In this document: positions 1 to 8,644 of the stretch, one piece after another | How positions within the stretch are numbered: the first letter of the stretch is position 1 | How the letters are laid out: every line of letters starts with the position of its first letter | Assembly: GCA_905178155.1 (NCBI GenBank) | Contig: CAJINV010000005.1 | Location: 3,888,918 to 3,952,917, forward strand | Direction: 5' to 3' | Length of the DNA stretch: 64,000 nucleotides | Source of the DNA: Amoebophrya sp. A120 | Taxonomy: Eukaryota > Sar > Dinophyceae > Syndiniales > Amoebophryaceae | Made by a program: the position numbers and the translations under genes | Notes under the pieces: generated by a model | Seen by the model: the letters and a program-made list of their open reading frames with translations, nothing else | Told to the model about the DNA's origin: nothing | Database searches by the model: none

Positions 1-82
1 CCCTCAGGGCATTGCCTCGTCGCTGACCTATGGAAACGGGCGGTCAGGTCAGCTTCGGGAAGGGTATCCGGAGTTGAGTTAG

Positions 83-2024
83 CTTCGGCTTTCTCTTGTG
101 TATTCGAGGGCAGTGGTTGGCGGAGGTAGTTGGGATGTTCCTAAACAGTCATCCCAGAACATTTGTGTTCCTTTCTGACTTCCTCATTTCCTGTGCAGTA
201 TTTTACTGCATATACAGGCGCCACCCTCGTTTATCACCTCCAGGGCTACGTGCGACCCCTCCGACGCTGCGTGTGGAAGGAGGAAGTTCGGCGTGTTGGG
301 GGTGAGGGACCCCCAACGAGGCCTGCGGATATCGGGAGGAAAACAGGCACAAATCTGCATCACAAATTTCTAGTTTGAGTATGGGGAGGGGGGATTTTTC
401 CTTTTGATAGGCGGCCTGGCGCGCGCTGCGCACGCCTGCGCCACGACTGATGCTCGAGGATAGCATATCCTCAGTAAAAATGTGCCCAACCCCTGATCAA
501 GACGGGAAATCTGCTAGACAAATCCAGAAGTTTTGGTACTGACACATGAGAACTTTGGATATGCAGTTTGGATGTGCTTGGCTAGTCAAGTCACTCTCTT
601 CTCGTCAATAGTTCATACTAGGGTTGCAGCTCCGACCGCGGCTAGAAAAGGCACGCCCTCCATTCGGAACCGCAGAGGACATGATATTCTGGGCCTGCGT
701 ATCATGCATGACAATTCTCCCTGGGCGGGTCAAAACGTTTTTACACGGGACATAGCACCAAAGCTGGCAAGTTGTTTCCCGTCGTGCCCGCAGAGTTGCT
801 GTGGAAATTTTCGCCGAAATGGAGCACTGAGGATAAGGTACAGCAGGCACGACTTGACAAGTGCTAGGTCGTTTAAAATTTTCATCTCTACATACTTACA
901 CCTAGTGAGATCTCCTTCAGACTGACCAGCAGACAGTGTCCTCCATGGTAATATTTCGGCATGAAATAATTATGCTAGCATGCAATGAAAATAACTACAG
1001 TGGCTCTTTTTGTGGACATCTACGAAGCACGCGTGCATCGCCGCCGGGGTCCTGTTCTGGTACGGTCATCAGCCTATCGCATAGAAAAGTACACCCTGAC
1101 CGAAAGAGAAAACATTTGCGAAGGCAAGAAAAATGCGGGCTTCGTCTGTTCAGCATCACAGATCCTCTTGATGCTTCTCTAATCTTCCCTTTCCCGCTTT
1201 ACAATAGCCATTCTGCGTGAGAGTTTTTCCTGCCTCTTGCGGAACGCAATTGCAAAAAGTTTTTTGTGCCACAAAAGGAGCAAAAATGCATAGTCTGATT
1301 TTATTCTGAATCTGGTATGGGTCGACTTTGGCTTTTCTCCTGGATACAGCCCTTCGGAGGCGCAAACTACCACGACCTGTACAAGACACCGCTCTACCGC
1401 GCCTACATTGCCAAGCTGCAGCGCTCAGGTATGTTTATCTACTTTTGTTTGATCGTTTGCATTTTCATGGATTCGAGTCTATCGTCCTCGTCCAGAACAG
1501 CACGGACTGGACCCGGAGATCGGAGGAATCTACGTATATTTTTGCTACGACAAAAATACTTAGGTGAACTAGCGGAAAATCGGCGGTTGAAACGCACATC
1601 CTTCTACTTATGGGAGTATAGAAATCAGGTTGGAAATTTACAAATTGGAACTATATTGCCATGCATAAAATCGATGCGAATTTCGCACACCATTTCCAAG
1701 CAGCGCATGGCGCGTCTCGTCTCAAGATGCCATGTTGTTTTGCACAAAAAGATTGGCGGCCCCGCCACGCTCTTCAAGAAGCTTTCGATGGCCTTTGTCA
1801 GGCTTACAGTCGGCCACTTTATATATTTGCGTTCCTGCAAAGAAGTATTGAACTTGTGGCTAGCATTTTACGCAACGCAAGGAGTTGTTTAATCATCCGG
1901 TTTGTCCATTTCCAAGTTGACACTCCCATACTTCCTTCCGGGTGAAGACGTGGAGGAATCCGACGCCATTCCAGATTACAAGAAGTGGGACAATTTCCGT
2001 CAGAAATCGATGATGCGTTACTAG
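83..2024 (+). CDS. Unrecognised protein, 5' end outside window
   Basis: Seven exons keep one frame: 83-125, 218-324, 411-465, 758-837, 1350-1428, 1478-1533 and 1917-2024 (stop TAG). Together they give 176 codons including the stop. Most junctions are GT-AG; two are introners (an 80 bp C-type copy and a B-type copy). The peptide has a hydrophobic start (SLVYSRAVVGG), then a basic stretch (YVRPLRRCVWKEE), then PVVPAELLWKFSPKWSTEDK and a tail ending DNFRQKSMMRY. I do not recognise a family. The first exon is tentative because its upstream partner lies outside the window; a possible earlier exon occupies bases 1-60. Function unknown. Confidence 0.55.
330..409 (+). mobile_element. Mini-introner, family C deletion derivative (80 bp)
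   Basis: It starts TATCGGGAGGAAAA and ends GGGATTTTTCCTTTTGATA, which are family C TIRs. Its last 65 bases match the right end of the full-length copy at 50665-50976, and the whole left interior is missing. GCGG occurs at both flanks (325-328 and 411-414). Removing 325-410 joins CCT to GCG GCC TGG in frame with a terminal AG. Confidence 0.75.
466..752 (+). mobile_element. Introner, family B
   Basis: The left end is TATCCTCAGTAAAAATGTG and the right end CAAAACGTTTTTACACGGGA. The target duplication TAGCA lies at 461-465 and 753-757. Excision gives GAT AGC ACC AAA in frame. The inner sequence aligns with the copy at 35599 (shared GCTAGACAAATCCA). Confidence 0.85.
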
Positions 2025-2629
2025 CCGATAAAGAGCCTACGATTTCGGATGCTGTGCTGCACGGAAAACAAGTAAAAAGATATTTTTCACCACCGCTGCA
2101 GTTCTTCTTCTTGCAGCGAGCATTTTACTTACGCTATCTTCCAAAACCAGTGCAATTACGGGCGTTTATAGTTGATGTGCGCAGCTTATTATAGCAGGGA
2201 CAAGGAGTTAACATGCGGAAGACGAAAATTGAGCTGCGCGCTTTGCAGCCGGCGTCATGTTCCCATCGGTGAGAAAAAAAAAAGAAACGAGCGACCACGA
2301 GCGTGCAAAAGAATAGGGGACATCGACATTGATTAAGTAATAGGGCACATAGTTTTGAATTGTGTCGACGACAACGAAAGGGAAAAGGTCCACCATCTTC
2401 ATGGCGTTTGTCCCGAGCAGGCAGCTCCTTCACGATGATCTGATAAGGCTCCAGAGTGAGTATCTCAATAACAGTACCCTGCATAGTAGAAGTACTCAAT
2501 TTTTGGATGTGATGTAATGTCGATGTTGAAATCGGGGCCCCAATAAATTCAGATGAATTTTTCCATCAATGAATAGCGTAGAGATAGCAGCACGCTCGTC
2601 TGTGCGACGAGACTCTTGAAAGATCGACT
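2025..2629. other. Intergenic stretch, one weak minus-strand exon candidate
   Basis: This is the gap between two plus-strand genes. On the minus strand an ATG at 2484-2482 opens a protein-like stretch (starting MQGTVIEILTLEPYQIIVKE) of about 28 codons before a possible GT donor near 2399. I could not find a convincing second exon, so this may be chance. Nothing else was recognised. Confidence 0.3.
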
Positions 2630-3465
2630 ATGTCGCATATCAAATGGAAAAATGTCTGGGTCTGGAAGATTGCCAGGTTTGTCATGAACATTTTGCATGA
2701 CTCCTGTTGTCTGTGATGCATGCCCTAGCATCACAGATTTTGTGACGGCTTCCTGATGCCTATACCGCATGACAAATGCTGTTTCTGTGTAGCAAAACTT
2801 GGACTCTCTTTGCTGCTCATGCAATACAGATTTTTTTGGAATCCAAAATCAGCATGACAAGTTGGATTCTTCCAGACCCAGACATTTTTACAGTTGATAT
2901 CGCAGCCCCAGGCACAGAACCCTTTCGCGACAGATCGCAGCCTCGGTGGAGCAGCGGCGAGGTATTGCTTCGAATTCACACTCTCATGTTGCTGCAGATG
3001 ATGTATGCGGTATGTTGATGTTTGATGCATAGAAATGTTCCAAAAGACGTGCACTTCGGCGGCGCCTTGAATATCGAATGGATGCCAAAAAACAATCAGC
3101 TCGCAAGCTCCTATGGCTGCTGGCGGAACCGCAGTTGCATCTTCGAGTTCACAGTGGGTCCAAGGCGCATCGCGACCCACGTTCACCAATGTATAGACGT
3201 TATTTGTAATTCAAACATTGATTCGATCGCACGCAGTCTTCAATCCCTGAATTGAACTTTGTAATTCCTGTGAGTTGTGTACAGTTCTCAATACGCATGC
3301 AATACTCCCACTTCTTACAGGTGGCTAATCCTCCGGTCCAGGCTGGGAACGTAAGCTTATCCAAAGAAGGAAAATGAATGTACTTAAATGTAATATATGG
3401 TGCTTTTACAGATCAAATGCAAGTCTGCATTGTTCACATTCAGAAGAAGTGTCTCAGGATATTAA
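2630..3465 (+). CDS. Small unrecognised protein (about 98 aa)
   Basis: The start ATG at 2630 begins an 8 nt exon (ATG TCG CA) directly followed by an introner. The other exons are 2905-2961, 3033 to about 3178, 3321-3350 and 3412-3465 (stop TAA). The third exon has either a GTTCAC donor near 3179, which keeps phase 0, or a stronger GTATAG donor at 3191, which does not keep frame; the first reading is preferred. The protein begins MSQPQAQNPFATDRSLGG, has a central WMPKNNQLASSYGCW segment with two Cys, and ends FTFRRSVSGY. No signal peptide or membrane segment is apparent. Family not recognised. Confidence 0.5.
2638..2899 (+). mobile_element. Introner, family A
   Basis: The left TIR is TATCAAATGGAAAAATGTCT and the right end CAGACATTTTTACAGTTGATA. 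The target duplication TCGCA occupies 2633-2637 and 2900-2904. It sits after only eight coding bases of the host gene and in the same orientation as the 6855 copy. Confidence 0.9.
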
Positions 3466-3717
3466 GCAGCGATCGATCGTTTGAAGACACCGCGCAATAG
3501 CCTTCAAAAACATTAACGCATGAAAAGTGCGTCCGTTCCTGCGGACACTCCCACAGTACGCATTTACATTTTTCTTCCTGGATATGCTTACGGGCCGAGT
3601 TACTCGATGAGCTACCAGCCAAGAGTATGAGGCAGCAAACCTTTTCAGCTCCGAGGATTGCATCTTGTGTTGCTGTTTCTTTTTTTAGAAGCGCGCGTTT
3701 TGTTGCACAGTGTGTCC

Positions 3718-4657
3718 TCAGCCTCGTCCAAAGGTCAGTCTACGTGCGAACTCTAGCGCAGCACTGAAACGTTCGGAATCGGAGGGTTTTGCAATTGCAT
3801 AAGGAAGCACAGCAGACAAGTCGGCAGTTAAGTACTCGGGGTATTTGCCGCTAGAAGGAACGTACCGGGATGACGACTGCAAGATCGGGTAAACGTGACG
3901 GAAGACAGGAATTCTCGCTCGGTTCTGAAGCAGCAAACAATTTGCGAGCAAATTGCAGGAGTTCTCTAATCCATCGGCCGCAACGGTTCTTTCATGCCCT
4001 GATTTTTTTCTTTTCTCAAACACAAGCACGTTTCTAGATCGATGAAAAGGCTCTGCTTTTGCATTCTGTGTGTTTCATGACCGTCTTCCAACTTCTAGCA
4101 GTAGAAGCGAAAGAACGAGATACGATTTCGCGAGAGCGTTTTTTTTTTGCAGTATCTACGCGTGTTCAACGACGTTTGAACGGCACAGGAGCAGCTGCGA
4201 AAGACACTGTCGGTTTTTTTTTCTTGATGAGGAGCAAACTTGACCGCTTATTCCTGTTGCAAATTCCAGCCGGAGAACAATAAAAACGCAAATCTGTTGG
4301 ATTGATACGATTTTTCAAACTGCCGTCATGACAGGAGTAAGTATTGATCACATACAAGTAGACAATGATCCCACCCCCCTCCTTGCCATTTTCGAAAGTA
4401 TCGTAGCAACTACGTCAGCAGTGTGATGAAGAACCTCGGTTATATTGTGGCTTGACACCGCGGCTAGCGATTCAAACACCCCCTCATAGTCACGCTTAGG
4501 CAGTCACATTCAATACTGGATCATATACTCTAGAGTAGTAGCAGTGGTTTCAGAGTTCAGACCGTACCCGTATAATTCCTCGAGGATCAAAGTCAAGCAT
4601 CGCGCAATTGTATCCCGATACTAATTTCAGAACAAAGATGGACTCTTCTCCGTACAT
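3718..4657 (-). CDS. Unrecognised 169-aa protein
   Basis: Three exons on the minus strand, 4568-4657, 4356-4494 and 3718-3998, are joined by two GT-AG introns (donors GTACGG and GTATGT). They give 510 nt with ATG at 4657 and stop TGA at 3720-3718. The protein begins MYGEESIFVLKLVSGYNCAM, continues through DYEGVFESLAAVSSHNITEV, and ends with PYAIAKPSDSERFSAALEFA and a basic tail. It is mostly helical-looking and without a signal peptide. It is divergent to the RING gene, whose ATG lies 231 bp away, so the two may share a promoter region. Family not recognised. Confidence 0.6.
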
Positions 4658-4888
4658 GACACTTCGACTCGTTAGAGCTGCCGGAGAGTCGACCTAGGCC
4701 TCTGCTCGCTTCCCTGTCTGAAGCAGAATCGCACAACTGTCGTCATCGCACATCAATTGTCGTCGTGTTTTGTGCCAACTGGTGAAATGCGAAGTGGACG
4801 TGCTGGCGAAATGCGCAGTGAAGTTGTGCAGTGGTAGATCATTCGGACTGCCTCTGATTCCAGACCAAGCGGCTTCGAGAGAAGAAGC
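4658..4888. promoter_or_regulatory. Divergent intergenic region
   Basis: 231 bp separate the start codons of the minus-strand 169-aa gene and the plus-strand RING gene, so both 5' regions must lie here. No TATA box or other motif was identified with confidence. Position is the only evidence. Confidence 0.3.
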
Positions 4889-7747
4889 ATGAGTGCCACA
4901 CCAGTGGGCAATGGTCCCGCGGCTCCCGCACGGGCCGAGCTTTCGGCGCCACTGGTTGGCAACACCACGACGCGACGGCGGGGGCGCTGGCGACCAGTTC
5001 AGGATTACTTTCGCGAGCCTATGCGTTTCGTGTACATGTGCTACGCCACGTTGGACCGGCTGGCGCCGTTTCCAGGAAGCCTGGTCGCAATCGTGGGCAC
5101 TCTCGTCTTTTTCCTGCTCATCGGCTGCTTTACCATGCCCTCAAAGGAGCTAACCTGGTACTGTAGAAATGAAGATGAAAATCGTGATTTTTGGTCTCTC
5201 TTCTGATAAATGTGTGATCATCTTCCCGATGCCGATCATTCCTGGGAAGATTTTAGTGTGGCAATGGTTTGTTTCTGCTGGGATGTGCAGCATAAGCCCT
5301 CCCTCAAGCTGTGGTAGGCAGTCAGGTAGAAATTCTTCAATTTACCATTCCCAGAGGATTTGGAGTTATTGTATATACAGGCTGTTGATCCAAGTTCTTC
5401 GACAATGGGCTTTGATGTTGCTGGTGAACAGTGCGGAGTCGGTGTTACACGCAGGGCCGGTTTGGATTGTGGTTCTGATTGCAGCGGCCCTCTGGGTGCT
5501 CCAACTGATGGGCTATTTGCTTTTCGTGGAGGGCTGGCTTCTGCTGGCAACCGAACCCTTTCGGGTGTTACCCTCTGCCCTGGTCTTCGTGTGTCTGCTA
5601 ACGTATTCGGCATTGCTGTGCGTCAAGCTTGTGGTATAAATGAAATTGTTTGTTCGCGATTTTCTGGCGAAAATTTTTTTTGAGACAACTAGGATTTGTG
5701 ATTAGACCAATTTATTGGGAGGATGGTGAGCCTCGAGGCTGTTCATCATGTTTCGAAGAAACACTGACGAAAGTGATGAGAGCTGGCACACAATGATATA
5801 ATAAACAGATCTACCTGTGCCCGCACTCGCTGGCTGCCGAGCTGTTTTTGGCCGATCTGGGGGTGGCGGCTGCGCAGAACCGACGGAACGCAGCGGCGGA
5901 ACCTGAACGGCCCCCGCCCTTACCGGTTGACGTGCTGAAGCTACTGGTGCAGGTACTGAGGGGAAAAATTCTCCCTCCCCATATTCAACCGGGGCTTTCT
6001 GATACTGGATTTGTTTACAACACAAACAAGACGAATCAGTAAACACCTCTGTCTTCCATGCAGCCGAGGCACGTGCTCCAGGGCATAGCCTGTATCTAAT
6101 ATGTGTTGCGTTTTAGCCTACAGCAAAGATGTCAGCCCTTTTTTCTTTAGTGCAAGCCAGAGCTGTTTTGTCTCCACAACTTGGCATCTAACCGAGTCTA
6201 CTATTTCCACTCGAGTATGGGGAGAGATTTTTCCTTTCGGTAGCGGGGCCGCGTGGTGGACTTGTGGACGCCCCGTACCCAGGTGGCGGAGCTCGAGGGG
6301 AAGCCGTGCGCCGTGTGCTGCGACGAATTTACCGGGACCGATGTGGTGATCAATCTGCCCTGCCAGCACGTGTTTCACCAGGAATGCGTCTATCCTGTGC
6401 AAAACCCTATCCATCCCGTGCTTGGCCAGCAAATCTGCATGCTGTGATGGATGTGTCGGCGCGCCGTGTGGGTCCCGCCCATTAGAGCCATTTCTTCGTA
6501 CGTAATGTTTGGGACAACTAGGACTAGTACTTTGTCATGCTCTGCTAATCAGGACGTTGAGGCAAACCATAAACCCTGTACAACTACTAGCTAAGCTCGG
6601 CACGACTTCTACGCTGCATATCCAGACTTGCCACAACGCGCGCAGTACCAGCGCGGTCTGTTATTTATGCCATGCGTGACGAGTCCTACTACTGCCGGAC
6701 TTTGGCTTGCCTAGTTTTCGTGTCCCATCTTGGCTATGGGGCATGGATATCGGTTTTTCATTAGGAATGCGTCCTTGAGTGGTTCACGAGGGGGAATCGC
6801 GAATGTCCCTTGTGCCGACGAGACGTTGAGGAGACGTTGCATCACTCACCAACATATGGATTGCAAACATGTCTGGGTCTGGAAGAATGGAAGGTTTGTC
6901 ATGCATAATTTGCATGACCGATGACGCTTGCAATGCGTGGCCTAGTATCACAGACTTTTGGAGGGCTTTGCAATGCCTATTCCGCATGAGAAATGCCCTC
7001 TTCACGTAGCACAAACTGGACTCCTCTTGCTGGTCATGCAATACAGATATTTTTAGAATCCAAAAATAGCATTACAAGCTGCCTTCTTCCAGACCCAGAC
7101 ATATTTGCATTTGATACAACAAGTTCCTACGGACATGGAGTGAATGCCTCAGCTACCTCTATAACCCGCTCAGGTGTTACAATCTCAAACGTTACAATAG
7201 AATATGGAAATCTGTGATGCAAGAGTGCATGATCTAGCCAACTCTCATCGCATTGCGCATGACAAGTTCCGGAGCCCCGAACCCCACTACAATCTGACGA
7301 AGTTTGTATTGCAGAAAGTGGAACGCTCTGCGAGTCTGTCATGCTCATCATGCAAGACAAATTTCAGATTCTATTGTAACGTTTGAGATTGTAACACCTG
7401 AGAGGGTTATAACCTCCCCGGACACTTTCTACTGCCCCGAGGCGCTGCCTGGTGTGGAAGACGCGCCTGGAGAGCGGGAACAACTTGCGCAGCGGCCAGG
7501 AGGAGGTTCGGCCGATAACACGAGGAACAGGAGCAGCCCATGGAGTGGAAACACTTCGAGAGGGGGTCCACCTGTCGCGAATGCGAATGCTGGTCGCAGC
7601 CCCGTCGTGCAGAGGAATGGGAGTGCTGTCTTTCCGCCCGTAGTAGCAGTTCCTCATGCGAGAACGGGACCACGGTTTTTCCCTGATGCGCAAGGAGCCT
7701 ACAACGAAGAGGATCCGCCGCCACTACTCCCTGACGTGATTTTGTGA
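4889..7747 (+). CDS. Membrane-anchored RING-finger protein (probable E3 ubiquitin ligase)
   Basis: Exons 4889-5157, 5381-5633, 5809-5952, 6244-6390, 6774-6854, 7122-7159 and 7417-7747 total 1263 nt (420 aa). The first two introns are ordinary GT-AG and the other four are introner insertions. After a proline- and arginine-rich N terminus, hydrophobic segments (for example VAIVGTLVFFLLIGCF and WIVVLIAAALWVLQLMGYLL) indicate several membrane passes. The RING domain (about residues 235-285) reads CAVCCDEF ... LPCQHVFHQECV | LEWFTRGNRECPLCRRDV, a C3H2C3-type ligand pattern. It is split between the two ligand pairs by a degenerate introner. The C-terminal 110 residues are low-complexity. By family it would bind an E2 and ubiquitinate substrates at a membrane; the substrate is unknown. 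Confidence 0.85.
5954..6242 (+). mobile_element. Introner, family C
   Basis: The TIRs are TACTGAGGGGAAAAATTC on the left and GAGATTTTTCCTTTCGGTA on the right. The flanks GCAGG and GCGGG are a slightly decayed duplication. The ends read GT ... AG (5953-6243), so this copy could be spliced by the canonical rule, joining CAG to CGG in frame. Confidence 0.85.
6391..6762 (+). mobile_element. Degenerate introner-like intron splitting the RING domain
   Basis: The flanks share an 11 bp direct repeat AGGAATGCGTC (6380-6390 and 6763-6773). Removing one copy plus the insert restores the RING motif HQECVLEWF. The ends are only roughly inverted (TATCCTGTGCAAAACCCTAT against GGATATCGGTTTTTCATTA). It has no match to the other families here. 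Confidence 0.65.
6855..7116 (+). mobile_element. Introner, family A
   Basis: The left end is TATGGATTGCAAACATGTCT and the right end GACATATTTGCATTTGATA. The duplication is CAACA (6850-6854 and 7117-7121). The orientation matches the 2638 copy and the host gene. Confidence 0.88.
7160..7411. mobile_element. Introner, family E (single copy)
   Basis: Long TIRs run from TATAACCCGCTCAGGTGTTA, continuing through CAATCTCAAACGTTACAATAG, to their near-perfect inverse at 7370-7411. The target duplication is ACCTC (7155-7159 and 7412-7416). Excision gives GCT ACC TCC CCG in frame. No relative occurs elsewhere in the window. Confidence 0.85.
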
Positions 7748-8168
7748 CGTCGTCCTGCGATAATTCTACGCAAGTCGTAGGGATCGACTTGTCTGCGTGT
7801 GCTTCAGCAGGGTGCCACCGAGCGACTCTTTCTCAGATAGACTCTGCACTTACTGATGCATTTACTGTACGATTTCAAGAAACCTGTAAAATAAAAGATG
7901 ATTGGATCAAACGAGTGCCCCCTGCGTGGGCTGCTGTATTTTCGACGCCGCCTTCCTAAAAAGGTTTTACTTGCAGTATTTTGCCAACTACAATCGAGAT
8001 GATAAGTTTAACGAACACTTACTGTAAAATTCGTTGCTACCACATGCTACCCGCCTCCATCTACCCCCGTTTCGAACGAGGCAGAACAGGTGCAAGTGAA
8101 AAGAAAATGACTTCCACGAAATTTTTCATATCGACGAAAAGCAAATATAGTTCTGCATGCAGGTAAAT
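7748..8168. other. Intergenic stretch
   Basis: It follows the RING gene stop codon and presumably holds its 3' UTR. No open frame with protein-like content and no repeat was recognised. Confidence 0.4.
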
Positions 8169-8411
8169 TTATTTTACCTGTACAACCTTCAATATGAAGG
8201 AGGTCAGCCGTTGTGACTCTAACTCCGCGTCGTTCACCTTCTTCGTGACTCGGGACAGCGTTTGGAACTGTTTCAGAATTGGCCGAGTTTGTGGAGACTG
8301 AGGAGCCTTGAGAGCGATGTTGTTAGTTCCAGATGTTCTTAGTACTTGGACGCAGTAAGATGAAGTGAAATTAGGAGTGAAGGATGAGTTGCGAAGAACG
8401 GGGCGCACCAC
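8169..8411 (-). CDS. Possible terminal exon, unrecognised
   Basis: On the minus strand an AG acceptor at 8413-8412 is followed by 80 codons open to a TAA at 8171-8169. The tail reads VNDAELESQRLTSFILKVVQ. There is no ATG, so if real it is the last exon of a gene whose upstream exons I could not place. The plus-strand gene starting at 8645 leaves little room for them. It may be spurious. Confidence 0.25.
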   Translation of the reverse strand: MVRPVLRNSSFTPNFTSSYCVQVLRTSGTNNIALKAPQSPQTRPILKQFQTLSRVTKKVNDAELESQRLTSFILKVVQVK

Positions 8412-8644
8412 CTAAAGTTCTAAAAAGTCGTGCGGCGGTTGGACCATTTTTATATCGATAGAGGAGCTGAGCGTCCGTTCAATGTGTAGTAGTCAGGTTG
8501 CTTCTTCACAACGCGAAGGCGAGGACGAAGGACGAAGGTAGATCGCTTACTGGGGATCTGAACAATAACCAGGGATAGTTGTAAAGGAATATTGTTTCAA
8601 TACGCGTTTCAACATATTTTTCCACACAGCAAAAAAAACGAACC

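Noticed and set aside
2905-3189. Minus-strand coding reading of this block (VNVGRDAPWTHCELE...)
   Set aside because: Also open, but the plus-strand reading has an ATG, an exact introner duplication and an in-frame stop, so it is preferred.
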